DNA of 64,000 bases from Microbacterium sp. Gd 4-13. GTDB taxonomy: Bacteria; Actinomycetota; Actinomycetes; Actinomycetales; Microbacteriaceae. Shown one piece after another: positions 18,259 to 29,311 of this stretch. The DNA lies in assembly GCF_003095395.1 (NCBI RefSeq), contig NZ_QEIJ01000002.1:124001-188000 (forward strand), in the 5' to 3' direction. Positions within the stretch are counted from its first letter, which is position 1. Each line of letters opens with the position of its first letter. The position numbers and the translations under genes were made by a program. The notes under the pieces were generated by a model. The model did no database searches. It saw nothing but the letters and a program-made list of their open reading frames with translations, and was not told the DNA's origin.

Positions 18259-18742
18259 CGAGGCAGATCTCCCCGAATCGATGGCGACATACCTCCGCCT
18301 GCGCGGACTGGAGCCCTCTCCCTATCGGCGCAAGCGCCGGCAACGACGCTCGGCCGATTCCGAGGAGAACGCTCCGTTCACGGCGGGTCGCGATCCCCAC
18401 GGTGTCGGCGACGTGCTCGCCGACTTGACCCGGACGGCGGGATGGAACTCCGCCCTCGCCCGCGAAGACCTCGTCCGCACGTGGGATGACGTGGCCGGCG
18501 ACGAAACGGCCAAGCACACGCGACCGGTGGCACTCGACGCCGGGATGCTGACGGTGCAGGCCGATTCGACGGCCTGGGCCAAGCAACTCCAGCTCATGCG
18601 CGCGCAGATCCTGTCGGAGATCGTCCGGCGGTTCCCGGAGGCGGGGGTCGACAGCATCCGCTTCATCGGACCTGACGTCCCCTCTTGGAAATGGGGTCCC
18701 AGAGCGATTCAGGGCCGTGGTCCGCGCGATACCTACGGTTGA
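18251..18742 (+). CDS. DUF721/DciA-like protein
   Basis: A 163-residue basic protein of the DUF721 family, found between recF and gyrB in most Actinobacteria. It has a charged N-terminus (RRKRRQRRSADSEE) and a KH-like C-terminal region with GMLTVQADSTAWAKQLQLMR. The related DciA loads replicative helicase in bacteria lacking DnaC, and its mycobacterial relative has been linked to the same role; for this copy that is inference from family and position. It starts eight bases inside the end of recF. Confidence 0.88.
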   Translation: MPDEADLPESMATYLRLRGLEPSPYRRKRRQRRSADSEENAPFTAGRDPHGVGDVLADLTRTAGWNSALAREDLVRTWDDVAGDETAKHTRPVALDAGMLTVQADSTAWAKQLQLMRAQILSEIVRRFPEAGVDSIRFIGPDVPSWKWGPRAIQGRGPRDTYG

Positions 18743-20905
<2,163 letters not shown>

Positions 20906-20959
20906 CGCGTTCACTCGCGCCCCCGAGCTCGCTCAGGGACCGATCAACGGAAAGAACAC

Positions 20960-23563
20960 ATGGCTGACGAAGAACGCTCGATCCCCGAGCACAACCACGG
21001 CCGCATCGACCAGGTCGATCTGCAGCTCGAGATGCAGCGGAGCTATCTCGACTACGCGATGAGTGTCATCGTCGGTCGCGCGCTGCCGCGTGTCGAAGAC
21101 GGCCTCAAGCCCGTGCACCGCCGCGTCATCTACGGCATGTACGACGGCGGGTTCCGCCCCGACAAGTCGTTCTCGAAGTGCGCCCGTGTCGTGGGCGAGG
21201 TCATGGGGCAGTACCACCCGCACGGTGACGCCCCGATCTACGACGCCCTCGTGCGCCTCGTTCAGCCGTGGTCGTTGCGTTACCCCCTCGCTCTCGGACA
21301 GGGGAACTTCGGATCCCCGGGCAACCAGGGTGCGGCCGCCCCGCGCTACACCGAGACGAAGATGGCTCCCCTCGCGCTCGAGATGGTGCGCGACATCGAA
21401 GAAGAGACCGTCGACTTCGAGGACAACTACGACGGGCAGACCCAGGAGCCCGTCGTGCTCCCGGCGCGCTTCCCGAACCTGTTGGTCAACGGCTCGGTGG
21501 GTATCGCCGTCGGTATGGCGACCAACATCCCGCCCCACAACCTGCGTGAGGTCGCCGCCGGCGCGCTCTGGGCGCTCGAGCGCCCAGAGGCCAGCCGCGA
21601 AGAACTGCTCGAAGCGCTCATGGAGCGCATCCCCGGGCCCGACTTCCCCACCGCGGCGCAGATCCTCGGAACGCGGGGCATCAAAGACGCGTACCGCACG
21701 GGCCGCGGCTCGATCACGATGCGCGCCGTCGTCAACGTCGAGGAGATCCAGGGCCGTACGTGCCTCGTGATCACTGAGCTGCCCTATCAGGTCAACCCCG
21801 ACAACGTCGCGGTGAAGATCCGCGACCTGGCGCGCGATGGCAAGATCACCGGGATCGCCGACATCCGCGACGAGAGCTCCGACCGCACCGGTCAGCGCCT
21901 CGTGATCGTGCTGAAGCGCGACGCGGTGGCCAAGGTCGTGCTGAACAACCTGTACAAGCACACGCAGCTGCAGGACAACTTCGGCGCCAACATGCTCGCG
22001 ATCGTCGACGGGGTGCCCCGCACTCTGCCTCTCGACGGGTTCATCAGCTACTGGATCGCGCACCAGGTAGACGTCATCGTGCGGCGCACGACCTTCCGTC
22101 TGCGCAAGGCCGAAGAGCGCGCTCATATCCTGCGCGGATACCTGAAGGCGCTCGATGCCCTCGATGAGGTCATCGCGCTCATCCGGCGCTCCCCCACGGT
22201 GGACGACGCCCGCACAGGCTTGATCGAGCTGCTGGATATCGACGGTCTCCAGGCAGACGCGATCCTCCAGATGCAGCTGCGTCGACTGGCTGCTCTCGAG
22301 CGTCAGAAGATCATCGACGAAGCGACCGAACTCGAGCTGCAGATCGCCGACTTCAAGGCGATCCTCGCCGACCCCGCCCGCCAGCGTTCCATCATCCGCG
22401 ACGAGCTCACCGAGATCGTGTCGAAGTACGGCGATGACCGTCGCACCGAGATCCTCCCGGGCTACGACGGCGACATGTCGATCGAAGATCTCATCCCCGA
22501 GGAAGAGATGGTCGTCACCGTCACGCGCGAGGGCTACATCAAGCGCACGCGCAGCGACAACTACCGCTCGCAGCACCGCGGCGGCAAGGGTGTGAAGGGT
22601 GCCCAGCTGCGCGCGGACGACGTGGTCGAGCACTTCTTCGTCACCACCACGCACCACTGGCTGCTCTTCTTCACGAACAAGGGTCGCGTCTACCGGTCCA
22701 AGGCCTACGAGGTTCCGGAAGCCGGTCGTGACGCGAAGGGTCAGCACGTTGCGAACCTTCTCGCGCTGCAGCCCGACGAAGAGATCGCCCAGATCCTCGA
22801 CATCCGCGACTACGACGTCGCGACCTATCTCGTGCTCGCCACGCGCGGCGGCCTCGTCAAGAAGACGCGACTCACCGAATACGACACCAACCGTCAGGGC
22901 GGTGTCATCGCGATCAAGCTGCGCGGCGCAGACGAGGAGGGCGGCGACGAGCTCGTCAGCGCCCTGCTCACCGATGAGGGTGATGACGTCTTCCTCATCA
23001 GCCGGCACGGCATGTCACTCCGGTTCACCGCGACCGACGACTCGTTGCGTCCGATGGGACGCGCGACCGAGGGCGTGAAGGGCATGTCGTTCCGTGGCGA
23101 CGACAGCCTGCTGTCCGCGTCGCTCGTCAGCGACGACGGATTCGTCTTCGTCGTGACCGAGGGTGGCTACGCCAAGCGCACCGCGGTCGACCAGTACCGC
23201 ACCCAGAGCCGCGGCGGACTCGGCATCAAAGTCGCGCGTCTGAGCGACGATCGAGGCGATCTCGCGGGCGGCCTCATCGCCTCCGCGGACGACGAGATCC
23301 TTGTGGTTCTTGCCAGCGGCAAGGTGGTACGCTCTGCCGTGGCCGAGGTGCCCGCCAAGGGTCGTGACACGATGGGAGTCGTGTTCGCACGTGCCGGAGG
23401 CGATGATCGCATCATCGCGATCGCCCGGAACGGAGAGCGCGGCCTGGCTGAAGCATCCGAATCCGACGGAGATGCCGACGTGGTCGCAGATCCTGCACCC
23501 GAGCCCACAACCGAGTCTGTCGAAGAGCCGACCGAGACACCTGAGGAAAGCGCGGACGAATGA
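20960..23563 (+). CDS. gyrA: DNA gyrase subunit A
   Basis: The DNA-cleaving subunit, 867 residues, with catalytic Y130 in AAPRYTE. The quinolone region reads [10 protein letters not shown], giving A91 at the position equivalent to E. coli S83 and D95 at that of D87. The C-terminal beta-pinwheel carries the GyrA box-like [10 protein letters not shown], and the protein ends in an acidic Glu/Pro/Thr tail. A good ribosome site (GGAAAGAAC) precedes the ATG. The stop overlaps the start of the DUF3566 gene (ATGA). Confidence 0.97.
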   Translation: MADEERSIPEHNHGRIDQVDLQLEMQRSYLDYAMSVIVGRALPRVEDGLKPVHRRVIYGMYDGGFRPDKSFSKCARVVGEVMGQYHPHGDAPIYDALVRLVQPWSLRYPLALGQGNFGSPGNQGAAAPRYTETKMAPLALEMVRDIEEETVDFEDNYDGQTQEPVVLPARFPNLLVNGSVGIAVGMATNIPPHNLREVAAGALWALERPEASREELLEALMERIPGPDFPTAAQILGTRGIKDAYRTGRGSITMRAVVNVEEIQGRTCLVITELPYQVNPDNVAVKIRDLARDGKITGIADIRDESSDRTGQRLVIVLKRDAVAKVVLNNLYKHTQLQDNFGANMLAIVDGVPRTLPLDGFISYWIAHQVDVIVRRTTFRLRKAEERAHILRGYLKALDALDEVIALIRRSPTVDDARTGLIELLDIDGLQADAILQMQLRRLAALERQKIIDEATELELQIADFKAILADPARQRSIIRDELTEIVSKYGDDRRTEILPGYDGDMSIEDLIPEEEMVVTVTREGYIKRTRSDNYRSQHRGGKGVKGAQLRADDVVEHFFVTTTHHWLLFFTNKGRVYRSKAYEVPEAGRDAKGQHVANLLALQPDEEIAQILDIRDYDVATYLVLATRGGLVKKTRLTEYDTNRQGGVIAIKLRGADEEGGDELVSALLTDEGDDVFLISRHGMSLRFTATDDSLRPMGRATEGVKGMSFRGDDSLLSASLVSDDGFVFVVTEGGYAKRTAVDQYRTQSRGGLGIKVARLSDDRGDLAGGLIASADDEILVVLASGKVVRSAVAEVPAKGRDTMGVVFARAGGDDRIIAIARNGERGLAEASESDGDADVVADPAPEPTTESVEEPTETPEESADE

Positions 23564-23964
23564 GCACGGTAGCCGACAAGCTCGCCAAGAAATCGACGCA
23601 CAAGACGACCGCGAAGCAGGTTCGCCTGCGTCTGGTCTACGTCGACTTCTGGTCGGCGGTGAAGCTGTCGTTCCTCGCGGCGGTCGCGCTCGCGATCGTC
23701 ACCGTGGTGTCGTTCTTCCTGGTGTTCATGGTCGTCAACACGACGGGTCTGATCGATCAGGTCGACGAGTTCTTCACGAGCTTCTCCGACGGCGGTGTGT
23801 CGATCAAGACCTTCATCGGCCTGCCGCAGGTGATGGCTTTCGCGGCGATCGTCGCCATCCTGAATCTCATCGTCGTGACCGTGCTCGGCGCGGTCATCGC
23901 GGGTATCTACAACCTCGCCGTCAAGGTGAGCGGCGGTCTGCTCGTCGGCTTCACCTCGAACTGA
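23560..23964 (+). CDS. DUF3566 transmembrane protein
   Basis: A 134-residue membrane protein found directly after gyrA in Actinobacteria (Rv0007 position). A basic N-terminus ([16 protein letters not shown]) precedes two hydrophobic helices, roughly residues 36-60 and 88-115, separated by a loop with [11 protein letters not shown]. Its ATG overlaps the gyrA stop, so expression is coupled to gyrase. Its role is unknown; a link to cell division has been proposed for some family members, and nothing here tests that. Confidence 0.9.
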   Translation: MSTVADKLAKKSTHKTTAKQVRLRLVYVDFWSAVKLSFLAAVALAIVTVVSFFLVFMVVNTTGLIDQVDEFFTSFSDGGVSIKTFIGLPQVMAFAAIVAILNLIVVTVLGAVIAGIYNLAVKVSGGLLVGFTSN

Positions 23965-23977
23965 TCCTGTCTCGGCG

Positions 23978-24700
23978 TCACACGACGCCGGTGGTCCCCA
24001 GGAGTGCACCGATCGCATAGGTGGCAGCAAGTGCGAGCGCGCCGCCGACGACCAGTCGCACGACGGCGCGAGGAGCGGACGATCCACCCAGTCGCGCGCT
24101 GATGGTCCCCGTGATCGCCAGGGCGACCAGCACTGCCACGGCCGTCACGGGCACGCGCCACTCCGGCGCCGGAAGCAGGATCGCCAGCAGCGGGAGCAGC
24201 GCGCCGACGGTGAAAGCGAGCGCGGACGACGCGGCGGCCTGCCAGGGACTGACGAGGTCGTCCTGGTCGATGTGGAGCTCGACCTCGAGGTGCGCGGCGA
24301 GTGCGTCGTGCGCGGTCAGCTCTCGGGCGACCTGTTCGGCGGTCGCCTCCGACAGCCCGCGTCGGCGATACATCAGCGCCAGCTCCGCCAACTCCTCCTC
24401 CGGCATGTCCCGCAGCTCGCGTTTCTCCTGCGCGATGAGCGCGCGTTCGCTGTCGCGCTGACTGCTCACCGAGACGTACTCGCCCAGGGCCATCGAGATG
24501 GCGCCACCCACGAGCCCCGCGATACCCGCCGCCAGGATCGCGGGTATGCCGGCACCGGCGCCCGCGACGCCGACGACGAGCGACGCGACGGAGACGATGC
24601 CGTCGTTCGCACCGAGCACGCCGGCTCGAAGCCAGTTGAGCCGGCGGCCGATCCCCGTGCCGTGTTCTTCGCCGTCGTGTGTGGGAGTTTCTGAGGTCAC
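23978..24700 (-). CDS. VIT1/CCC1-family metal transporter
   Basis: A 240-residue membrane protein of the vacuolar iron transporter family, which moves Fe2+ or Mn2+. It shows the family opening LRAGVLGANDGIVSVASLVVGVAGA, a second helix (LVGGAISMALGEYVSVSSQRDSE), a Glu-rich cytosolic segment that binds metal in relatives (EKRELRDMPEEELAEL), and three further helices at the C-terminus. The last bases form part of a GGCGTC/GACGCC stem at 23974-23989 that may separate it from the convergent DUF3566 gene. It has no operon partner. Confidence 0.9.
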   Translation of the reverse strand: MTSETPTHDGEEHGTGIGRRLNWLRAGVLGANDGIVSVASLVVGVAGAGAGIPAILAAGIAGLVGGAISMALGEYVSVSSQRDSERALIAQEKRELRDMPEEELAELALMYRRRGLSEATAEQVARELTAHDALAAHLEVELHIDQDDLVSPWQAAASSALAFTVGALLPLLAILLPAPEWRVPVTAVAVLVALAITGTISARLGGSSAPRAVVRLVVGGALALAATYAIGALLGTTGVV

Positions 24701-24818
24701 CTGATCAGTGAACCAAACCGCGGCGTTGCACAGCGGACCGGCGCGGTACCGATTCGTGAATTCGTCGCGGTTCCGGTAAAGTCTTCGAGGTTGACGACTT
24801 GTTGCGTCAATGTAGTTC

Positions 24819-24892
24819 GGGGCTATAGCTCAGGCGGTTAGAGCGCTTCACTGATAATGAAGAGGTCCCAGGTTCAAGTCCTGGTAGCCCCA
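24819..24892 (+). tRNA. tRNA-Ile (GAT anticodon)
   Basis: A 74-base cloverleaf. The acceptor GGGGCTA pairs with TAGCCCC, the anticodon loop CTGATAA sits in the stem CTTCA/TGAAG, and the T-arm is CAGGTTCAAGTCCTG. CCA is not fully encoded. A TAAAGT box at 24777-24782 is a possible -10. It lies ten bases before tRNA-Ala, without 16S or 23S genes nearby. Confidence 0.97.
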
Positions 24893-24902
24893 CAACAGCC
24901 CC

Positions 24903-24975
24903 GGGGCCTTAGCTCAGTTGGTAGAGCGCCTGCTTTGCAAGCAGGATGTCAGGAGTTCGAATCTCCTAGGCTCCA
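24903..24975 (+). tRNA. tRNA-Ala (TGC anticodon)
   Basis: A 73-base cloverleaf. The acceptor GGGGCCT pairs with AGGCTCC (one G-T pair), the anticodon loop TTTGCAA sits in the stem CCTGC/GCAGG, and the T-arm is AGGAGTTCGAATCTCCT. The Ile-Ala pair after gyrA matches ileT-alaT of mycobacteria. Confidence 0.97.
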
Positions 24976-24982
24976 CAGATAG

Positions 24983-25014
24983 AAAAGCGGTCGCCCGACA
25001 GGGCGGCCGCTTTT
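24983..25014 (+). terminator. Intrinsic terminator of the tRNA-Ile/tRNA-Ala transcript
   Basis: AAAAGCGGTCGCCC (24983-24996) pairs with GGGCGGCCGCTTTT (25001-25014) around a GACA loop, with one T-G pair and a T-run at the end. Confidence 0.9.
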
Positions 25015-25029
25015 CCCGTCTTCGGGATC

Positions 25030-25136
25030 GGGGATTCGAACGGCGAGCGAAGCGAGCGTTCGATGGGCCCCGGCGCCGAGGCTCCGCGCGCTGCGAAGCG
25101 GCGCGTGGAGAGCGCAGGGCCCGTGCCAGTAGGCAC
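25030..25136. repeat. Inverted repeats downstream of the tRNA genes
   Basis: TTCGAACG and its inverse CGTTCGA flank a GCGAGCGAAGCGAG spacer just after the tRNA terminator; the GGGATTCGAAC piece also resembles an inverted tRNA T-arm. A second stem GTGCC-AGTA-GGCAC lies at 25123-25136 and may end the transcript of the minus-strand gene stopping at 25168. No gene is seen between 25015 and 25167. Confidence 0.4.
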
Positions 25137-25167
25137 GTTAGACAGGGCTTGTGGGCCTTCGTGTTTG

Positions 25168-25803
25168 CTACCGGAGGAGCGCGATCGAAGCGAGGACTAC
25201 AGACCCGGCGACGACGACGGTGATCAGTGACCAAACGAGGGCGGGTATCCACTTGCCGGAGGCCGCGCACCACACTGCCGTCGTGAGCAACGCGACCACG
25301 AGAGCCCACCCCCCCAGGGCGGTCCACCACTGTGCGATCAATTGCACGTCGCGGGCACCGGCGACCGCAAAGCCGAACACCACCACCATGCACACGAGGG
25401 ACAGCGCCACCCAGATGGCCCAGACGATGAAGAGAAGTACGCCCCACGACCGCCACCCGTCGTCCGGGGCTCGACCCTCAATCGCATGCATCACCTGATC
25501 CGGCAGATTGACCTCGGCAGTGACGAGACAAAGTCTGCGCGTCGTGGATTCGTCGGCATTGAGTGCCCGGACCATTGCGGAGTAGGCGCGCACCTCCTCG
25601 GGTCTTGGTCGTTCGTCCAAGCCGATGGCGAAGCGACCTGCCTGGTCGGGGTTGCCCAGTTGACGGTACGCATTGACGATCTGTCCGCGCGTGGATTGAT
25701 CAGCCGGGTTTGCTTGCAGCCGCGCTTTGAGCGCGCCGAGCGCTTCTCGACGCGTTGGCCGGTCCAAGGCCGTCCAGTCAACGGGGGAGGGCGGCGGCAT
25801 CAT
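25168..25803 (-). CDS. Hypothetical membrane protein with helical N-terminal repeat region (DUF6584-like)
   Basis: A 211-residue protein. Residues 15-110 look like a small TPR-like helical domain (LKARLQANPADQSTRGQIVNAYRQLGNPDQAGRF is its core, here cited by its ends L25 and F58). Three hydrophobic helices follow at about 119-147, 163-180 and 187-209. The opening domain resembles DUF6584 proteins, which is a tentative match. The ATG at 25803 has GATAAT (25815-25810) exactly six bases upstream, a leaderless promoter. Function unknown; it stands alone in an accessory patch beside tRNA genes. Confidence 0.7.
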   Translation of the reverse strand: MMPPPSPVDWTALDRPTRREALGALKARLQANPADQSTRGQIVNAYRQLGNPDQAGRFAIGLDERPRPEEVRAYSAMVRALNADESTTRRLCLVTAEVNLPDQVMHAIEGRAPDDGWRSWGVLLFIVWAIWVALSLVCMVVVFGFAVAGARDVQLIAQWWTALGGWALVVALLTTAVWCAASGKWIPALVWSLITVVVAGSVVLASIALLR

Positions 25804-25859
25804 CCGGTCATTATCGCGGAACCACGACACCCTACGAAGTCCCACCTGCCCTGGTGAGT

Positions 25860-26040
25860 CGGAGGATCGGCTCCGCGGCGGTTTCGAGTGGACTGAGGGA
25901 CAGACTGTGCGGTTGACCGAGCACATCGAGCCCCGCCGCGATGGCCGTGTCTGGCACGGGTTCGATCCGATGAGCCCGTCTCGGACGGCTGTGGCGAGGA
26001 TGGGGCGGAGGAGCGTGTAGCCCTGGCGGAGTGGGGACTC
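25860..26040 (-). pseudogene. Remnant of a tyrosine recombinase (phage-type integrase)
   Basis: On the minus strand, positions 26037-25954 translate to a stretch typical of the core-binding domain of integrases: an RQGYTLLR helix, then ILATAVRDGLIGSNPC. The sequence before and after it does not continue as an integrase in this frame, and similarity appears to fade through a frame change toward 25860. No catalytic Arg/His/Tyr residues are present. It is a small fossil of an element that once integrated near the tRNA pair. Confidence 0.45.
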
Positions 26041-26209
26041 GCCGGTCTGCGCGGCGGGTGAGGGCGGGGGTGGGAACCCTCGACGCTCGGCGGTCGCGAG
26101 GGCGCGGGCGTGAGCGGCGTTCGCTCGTTTCCGGCCCGCGTCGTGGAGGTCCATGCGGGTGCGGGTGTCGCGAGGACTGCCATACTGACGCCCGGGAGGA
26201 GGGCGTTAC

Positions 26210-26659
26210 GTGCCTAGGAGACGTGAACTCGCCGACGTTGCAGACGGCATCACCGGACACTTCATTTTTGACTCCCCAGCCAACCCCGACTGGCCTCTCG
26301 CGCACGTCTCGTTCGCGGTGCGGGCCGGTCACGGGGTCGCGTATTCATTCGACCTCCTTGACGGCACAGTGGATCCCCCCGCGAAGGAAGTCGAGTCGGT
26401 GGCGCTCTTTCTGCGCGGTGACTTCACCAGGCACCTAGCGGTGCGCAGGATCGATCCCGCATGGGTGAGCGCGGCGAGCCTTTCGGTGAGCACTGAGGGG
26501 GCGAGTCATGGGACCCGTGCGCTGGTGCGGTGCCAGGTGCTGATCCGAGATGACCGCGGCTTCGTCCACACGTCCACCAGGCGGGGCTCCATGGAGGTTC
26601 CCGGATGGGGCATCGGCCAGCGGCTGTCCTCGTGGCTGCGACGCCACTTCACCGCGTAG
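26210..26659 (+). CDS. Hypothetical protein, 149 aa
   Basis: A soluble 149-residue protein of unknown family, with a mixed, probably beta-rich composition (HFIFDSPANPDWPLAHVSFAV, SVALFLRGDFT) and Trp-rich ends. The GTG at 26210 is preceded by GGAGGAGGG at six bases, a very strong ribosome site, with a CATACT -10-like box at 26181-26186, so it looks expressed. It lies between the integrase remnant and the monooxygenase and was probably acquired with that patch. Confidence 0.6.
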   Translation: MPRRRELADVADGITGHFIFDSPANPDWPLAHVSFAVRAGHGVAYSFDLLDGTVDPPAKEVESVALFLRGDFTRHLAVRRIDPAWVSAASLSVSTEGASHGTRALVRCQVLIRDDRGFVHTSTRRGSMEVPGWGIGQRLSSWLRRHFTA

Positions 26660-26837
26660 ACGAAGCCACGCGACGATCACGCTTCGAGGCTTGCAGGCTT
26701 CGCACCTGCGAGGTCACTTCGGAAGCGCGACGAGCTTCGGGGCGTTACGCCCGCGTCGAGGTCGTGTCATTCCCTCGAAACAACCGCCCCCTACCGTGTG
26801 AACTGATCGATTCATTTCGGGTCGGTCGCTCGGCACC

Positions 26838-26873
26838 CTCTCGTCACCGACCGCTTCGTCGGTCGGGCGAGAG
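26838..26873 (+). promoter_or_regulatory. Long hairpin in the 5' leader of the monooxygenase gene
   Basis: CTCTCG (26838-26843) pairs with CGAGAG (26868-26873), and inside it CCGACCG (26847-26853) pairs with CGGTCGG (26860-26866) around a CTTCGT loop. It ends seven bases before the ribosome site of the leader peptide. The rest of the 265-base gap from 26660 shows no other clear feature. Confidence 0.5.
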
Positions 26874-26895
26874 AGAGCGAAGGAAGGATCGCGAC

Positions 26896-26928
26896 ATGGA
26901 TCGGATCTCGATGGAGGGCGCGCGGTGA
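26896..26928 (+). CDS. 10-residue leader peptide MDRISMEGAR coupled to the monooxygenase gene
   Basis: A ten-codon reading frame starts with ATG at 26896, behind AAGGAAGG at 26881-26888 (seven-base spacing), a far better ribosome site than the one before the monooxygenase. Its TGA overlaps the GTG start of the downstream gene (GTGA), so ribosomes finishing the peptide can restart on the enzyme. It follows the strong hairpin at 26838-26873. It contains no Cys, so a cysteine-sensing attenuation peptide is not indicated. Confidence 0.55.
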   Translation: MDRISMEGAR

Positions 26929-28250
26929 GCCTGCATTTCGGAGTCTTCGAGGTCTACGGACCCCAGATCGGGGGAACCCTCAGCTGGCCGCACCCGCTGA
27001 GCGACTCGATCGACTTCGCCGACCCGCAGCACTGGGTCGAGATTGCGCGGATCATGGATCGGACCGGTTACGACTTCCTCTTCTTCGCCGACGGCTTCGG
27101 CTATCCGATCCTCGGTGACGACATCGCCCTCGGTGCGGTGGAACGCGGGATCAACTTCTCGGGCTACGACCCCGCGGGGCTCGTCCCGATCCTGATGCGT
27201 GAGACCACCGAACTCGGGTTCGTGATCACGGCGAACACGGGGGTTGACCATCCCGTGCAGCTGGCACGGCGGTTCTCCACCCTCGATGCGATCTCGAACG
27301 GACGGTTCGGCTGGAACGTCGTGACCGGCTCCTCGCAGAACGCCGTCGCCGAACTCTTCGGGCACACCGAGATGGTGCCGCACGACGTGCGCTACGCGAT
27401 CGCGGCGGAGTACGTCGAGCTCGCGAAGAAGTACTGGGAGGAGTCGTGGTCGGATGACGCTCTCGTCGCCGACCCGGTGCGCGGGATCTACGCGGACCGC
27501 GCGGGGATCACGCGGGTGACCTACGACGGGGAGCACTACCGCAGCGACGGATACTTCGGGGCGCCTCCGACGCGGCAGCGGACGCCCGTCATCTTCCAGG
27601 CGGGGACGTCACCGGCGGGTCGTGCCTTCGCGGCGACCCACGCCGAGTGCGTCTTCGTGCAGGCCACGGTTCCCGCGCACACCGCCCGCAACGTGGCGCA
27701 CATCCGAGAGGTCGCTGCAGAGCAGGGGCGCGAAGACCCGCGGATCATGTCGGGGCTCACCGTCGTGGTCGCCGAGACGTCGGAGGAGGCGCACCGCCTG
27801 GCTGCGGAGTTCGACGCGATGCAGACCGATGATGTCGTCGCGACGCTGTACGCCGGCAATACGGGCATCGACCTCCTCGCCCTCGATCCCGACCTCACCC
27901 TTCACCAGGTGCTCGAGGCGGGCGGACCCGTCGGCCAGATGGGTACGAGCAACATCGAGCGGTTCCTCGGCTCGAACGGCGCGCCCGCGCCGACCGTGCG
28001 CGAGATCATCGACGAGTTGAAGGGCAAGGGAACCCGGGGGTTTCGCATCGTGGGCGATCCGCACGAGGTTGCCGACGGCATCGAGTCGCTGGCTGCAGAG
28101 ACCGGGCTCGACGGCTTTCTCATCGAGCCCGTCTTCGGTACCCGCGACATCGCCGCTTTCGGAGAACTCGTGCTCCCGATCCTGCGAGAGCGCGGACGCC
28201 TGGCCGACCGTGTCGACGGCGAGACGCTCCGCGAGCGGATGCGTCGGTGA
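26925..28250 (+). CDS. LLM-class flavin-dependent monooxygenase (NtaA/SnaA/DmoA-like)
   Basis: A 441-residue TIM-barrel FMN-dependent oxygenase of the bacterial luciferase family. Its length and motifs fit the NtaA/DmoA branch: HWVEIARIMDRTGYDFLFFAD, the RRFSTLDAISNGRFGWNVVTGS motif, and PVIFQAGTSPAGRAFAA around 205-221. This branch oxidises sulfonates, sulfides, nitrilotriacetate or similar compounds with FMNH2 from a partner reductase; the substrate is unknown and no reductase gene is adjacent. The GTG at 26925 overlaps the leader peptide stop. A TetR gene is convergent and only two bases away. Confidence 0.9.
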   Translation: MSLHFGVFEVYGPQIGGTLSWPHPLSDSIDFADPQHWVEIARIMDRTGYDFLFFADGFGYPILGDDIALGAVERGINFSGYDPAGLVPILMRETTELGFVITANTGVDHPVQLARRFSTLDAISNGRFGWNVVTGSSQNAVAELFGHTEMVPHDVRYAIAAEYVELAKKYWEESWSDDALVADPVRGIYADRAGITRVTYDGEHYRSDGYFGAPPTRQRTPVIFQAGTSPAGRAFAATHAECVFVQATVPAHTARNVAHIREVAAEQGREDPRIMSGLTVVVAETSEEAHRLAAEFDAMQTDDVVATLYAGNTGIDLLALDPDLTLHQVLEAGGPVGQMGTSNIERFLGSNGAPAPTVREIIDELKGKGTRGFRIVGDPHEVADGIESLAAETGLDGFLIEPVFGTRDIAAFGELVLPILRERGRLADRVDGETLRERMRR

Positions 28251-28252
28251 AC

Positions 28253-28849
28253 TCACCCTTCTGAGCGCTCGGTGCGTCCTCCGCCGCCGAACATCGAGGC
28301 GACCGCGCGGTCGTGGGCTTCGTCGAGTTCGGCGATATCGGTGCCCTCGAGGAGCGTGAACTGCAATCCACGCCAGAGGGCGAGCAACTGGGTGGCTTCG
28401 CGCCGCGCCACAGCGGGTTCACGCCCGTGTGCGAGGAAGAGATCGGTGAGACCGGCCGGCCATTCGGCTCCGACCGCCGCGATCTGGCTCCTGTTCTCGG
28501 TCGGCTCACGCACGGCGATCGAGAACGACTCGAACAGCAACGCGACGTAGGCCCGATGCTCCGCCGCGCGTATGGTGCGCCACCCGTAGGCGATGCGCTC
28601 CTCGAGTCCGCCGTCGCCGTCTCTCAGGGCGGCCATGAGGCCATGAAGACCGGGGAATCGCTCGTACGCCCGGAGAATGGCGGCCGTGAACAGTTCGTCC
28701 TTCGAGCCGAAGTAATACAGAAGCATCCGATTGTTCGATCCGATGTCTTTGGCCAGGCGCGAGAGTGAGATTCCGCCGACGCCGTGTCGCAACATGTAGT
28801 CGGCCGCGAGCGAGAGAAGCCTGGCGGCTTCGGGTGAACGCGGTGCCAT
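28253..28849 (-). CDS. TetR family transcriptional regulator
   Basis: A 198-residue regulator. The N-terminal helix-turn-helix reads GGISLSRLAKDIGSNNRMLLYYFGSKDEL, with the typical LYYFGSK recognition end; the C-terminal ligand domain is helical and Glu/Ala-rich. An ATG at 28864 in the same frame is an alternative start. It is divergent from the NUDIX gene (40 bases) and convergent with the monooxygenase gene, so it may regulate either; no obvious operator was identified in the short divergent gap. Confidence 0.88.
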   Translation of the reverse strand: MAPRSPEAARLLSLAADYMLRHGVGGISLSRLAKDIGSNNRMLLYYFGSKDELFTAAILRAYERFPGLHGLMAALRDGDGGLEERIAYGWRTIRAAEHRAYVALLFESFSIAVREPTENRSQIAAVGAEWPAGLTDLFLAHGREPAVARREATQLLALWRGLQFTLLEGTDIAELDEAHDRAVASMFGGGGRTERSEG

Positions 28850-28888
28850 CACACTCGCCAGCATAGGAGCCTGAGTAATGTGGATCGG

Positions 28889-29311
28889 ATGGATACCAGA
28901 GTCGCCGCCTACGCCGTCGTCATCGACGCCGATGATCGGATGCTGCTGGCGCACTGGAACGAGGGACGCCGGGCGGCGTGGACGCTCCCCGGTGGGGGTC
29001 TTGAACCCGGTGAGGATCCCGAGCACGCAGTGCGCCGTGAGGTGCGTGAAGAAACCGGCTATCGGGTTTCGGTCGAGAGCCTGCTCGGTATCCATTCGCG
29101 GGTGATACCGGCGTCGAGTCGCCTGACGGCCGACGCTCCGGGTCCGCTGCACACCCTGCGGATCGTGTATCGAGCGCGCATCACCGGCGGACGCCTGCGC
29201 AACGAGCTCGACGGTTCCACCGATCGCGCAGCCTGGTTCGACCTGCCCGATGTACGGCATCTGCAGAAGGTCAAGCTCGTCGAGATCGGCCTCAAGATGG
29301 CCGGTCGCTAA
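28889..29311 (+). CDS. NUDIX hydrolase
   Basis: A 140-residue pyrophosphohydrolase with a perfect NUDIX box: G-x5-E-x7-REVREETGY, spanning GGLEPGEDPEHAVRREVREE and its TGY end. It hydrolyses a nucleoside diphosphate linked to another group; the substrate is unknown. The ATG at 28889 is preferred over the GTG at 28880, since TAATGT (28876-28881) sits seven bases upstream like a leaderless -10 box. The gene ends three bases before the convergent YbaK-like gene begins to overlap it. Confidence 0.9.
   Translation: MDTRVAAYAVVIDADDRMLLAHWNEGRRAAWTLPGGGLEPGEDPEHAVRREVREETGYRVSVESLLGIHSRVIPASSRLTADAPGPLHTLRIVYRARITGGRLRNELDGSTDRAAWFDLPDVRHLQKVKLVEIGLKMAGR

Noticed and set aside
24819..24975. An rRNA operon suggested by the adjacent tRNA-Ile and tRNA-Ala genes
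   Set aside because: The pair often sits in 16S-23S spacers, but no 16S or 23S sequence is present on either side, and the pair after gyrA is the known actinobacterial arrangement.
25040..25075. GCGAGCGAAGCGAGC-type repeats as a CRISPR or REP array
   Set aside because: Only one short inverted unit is present, without regular spacers or repeats.
26838..26873. A SAM or other known riboswitch before the monooxygenase gene
   Set aside because: The stem-loop lacks the conserved core bases of SAM, TPP, FMN or cobalamin riboswitches as I know them; it is listed only as a hairpin.
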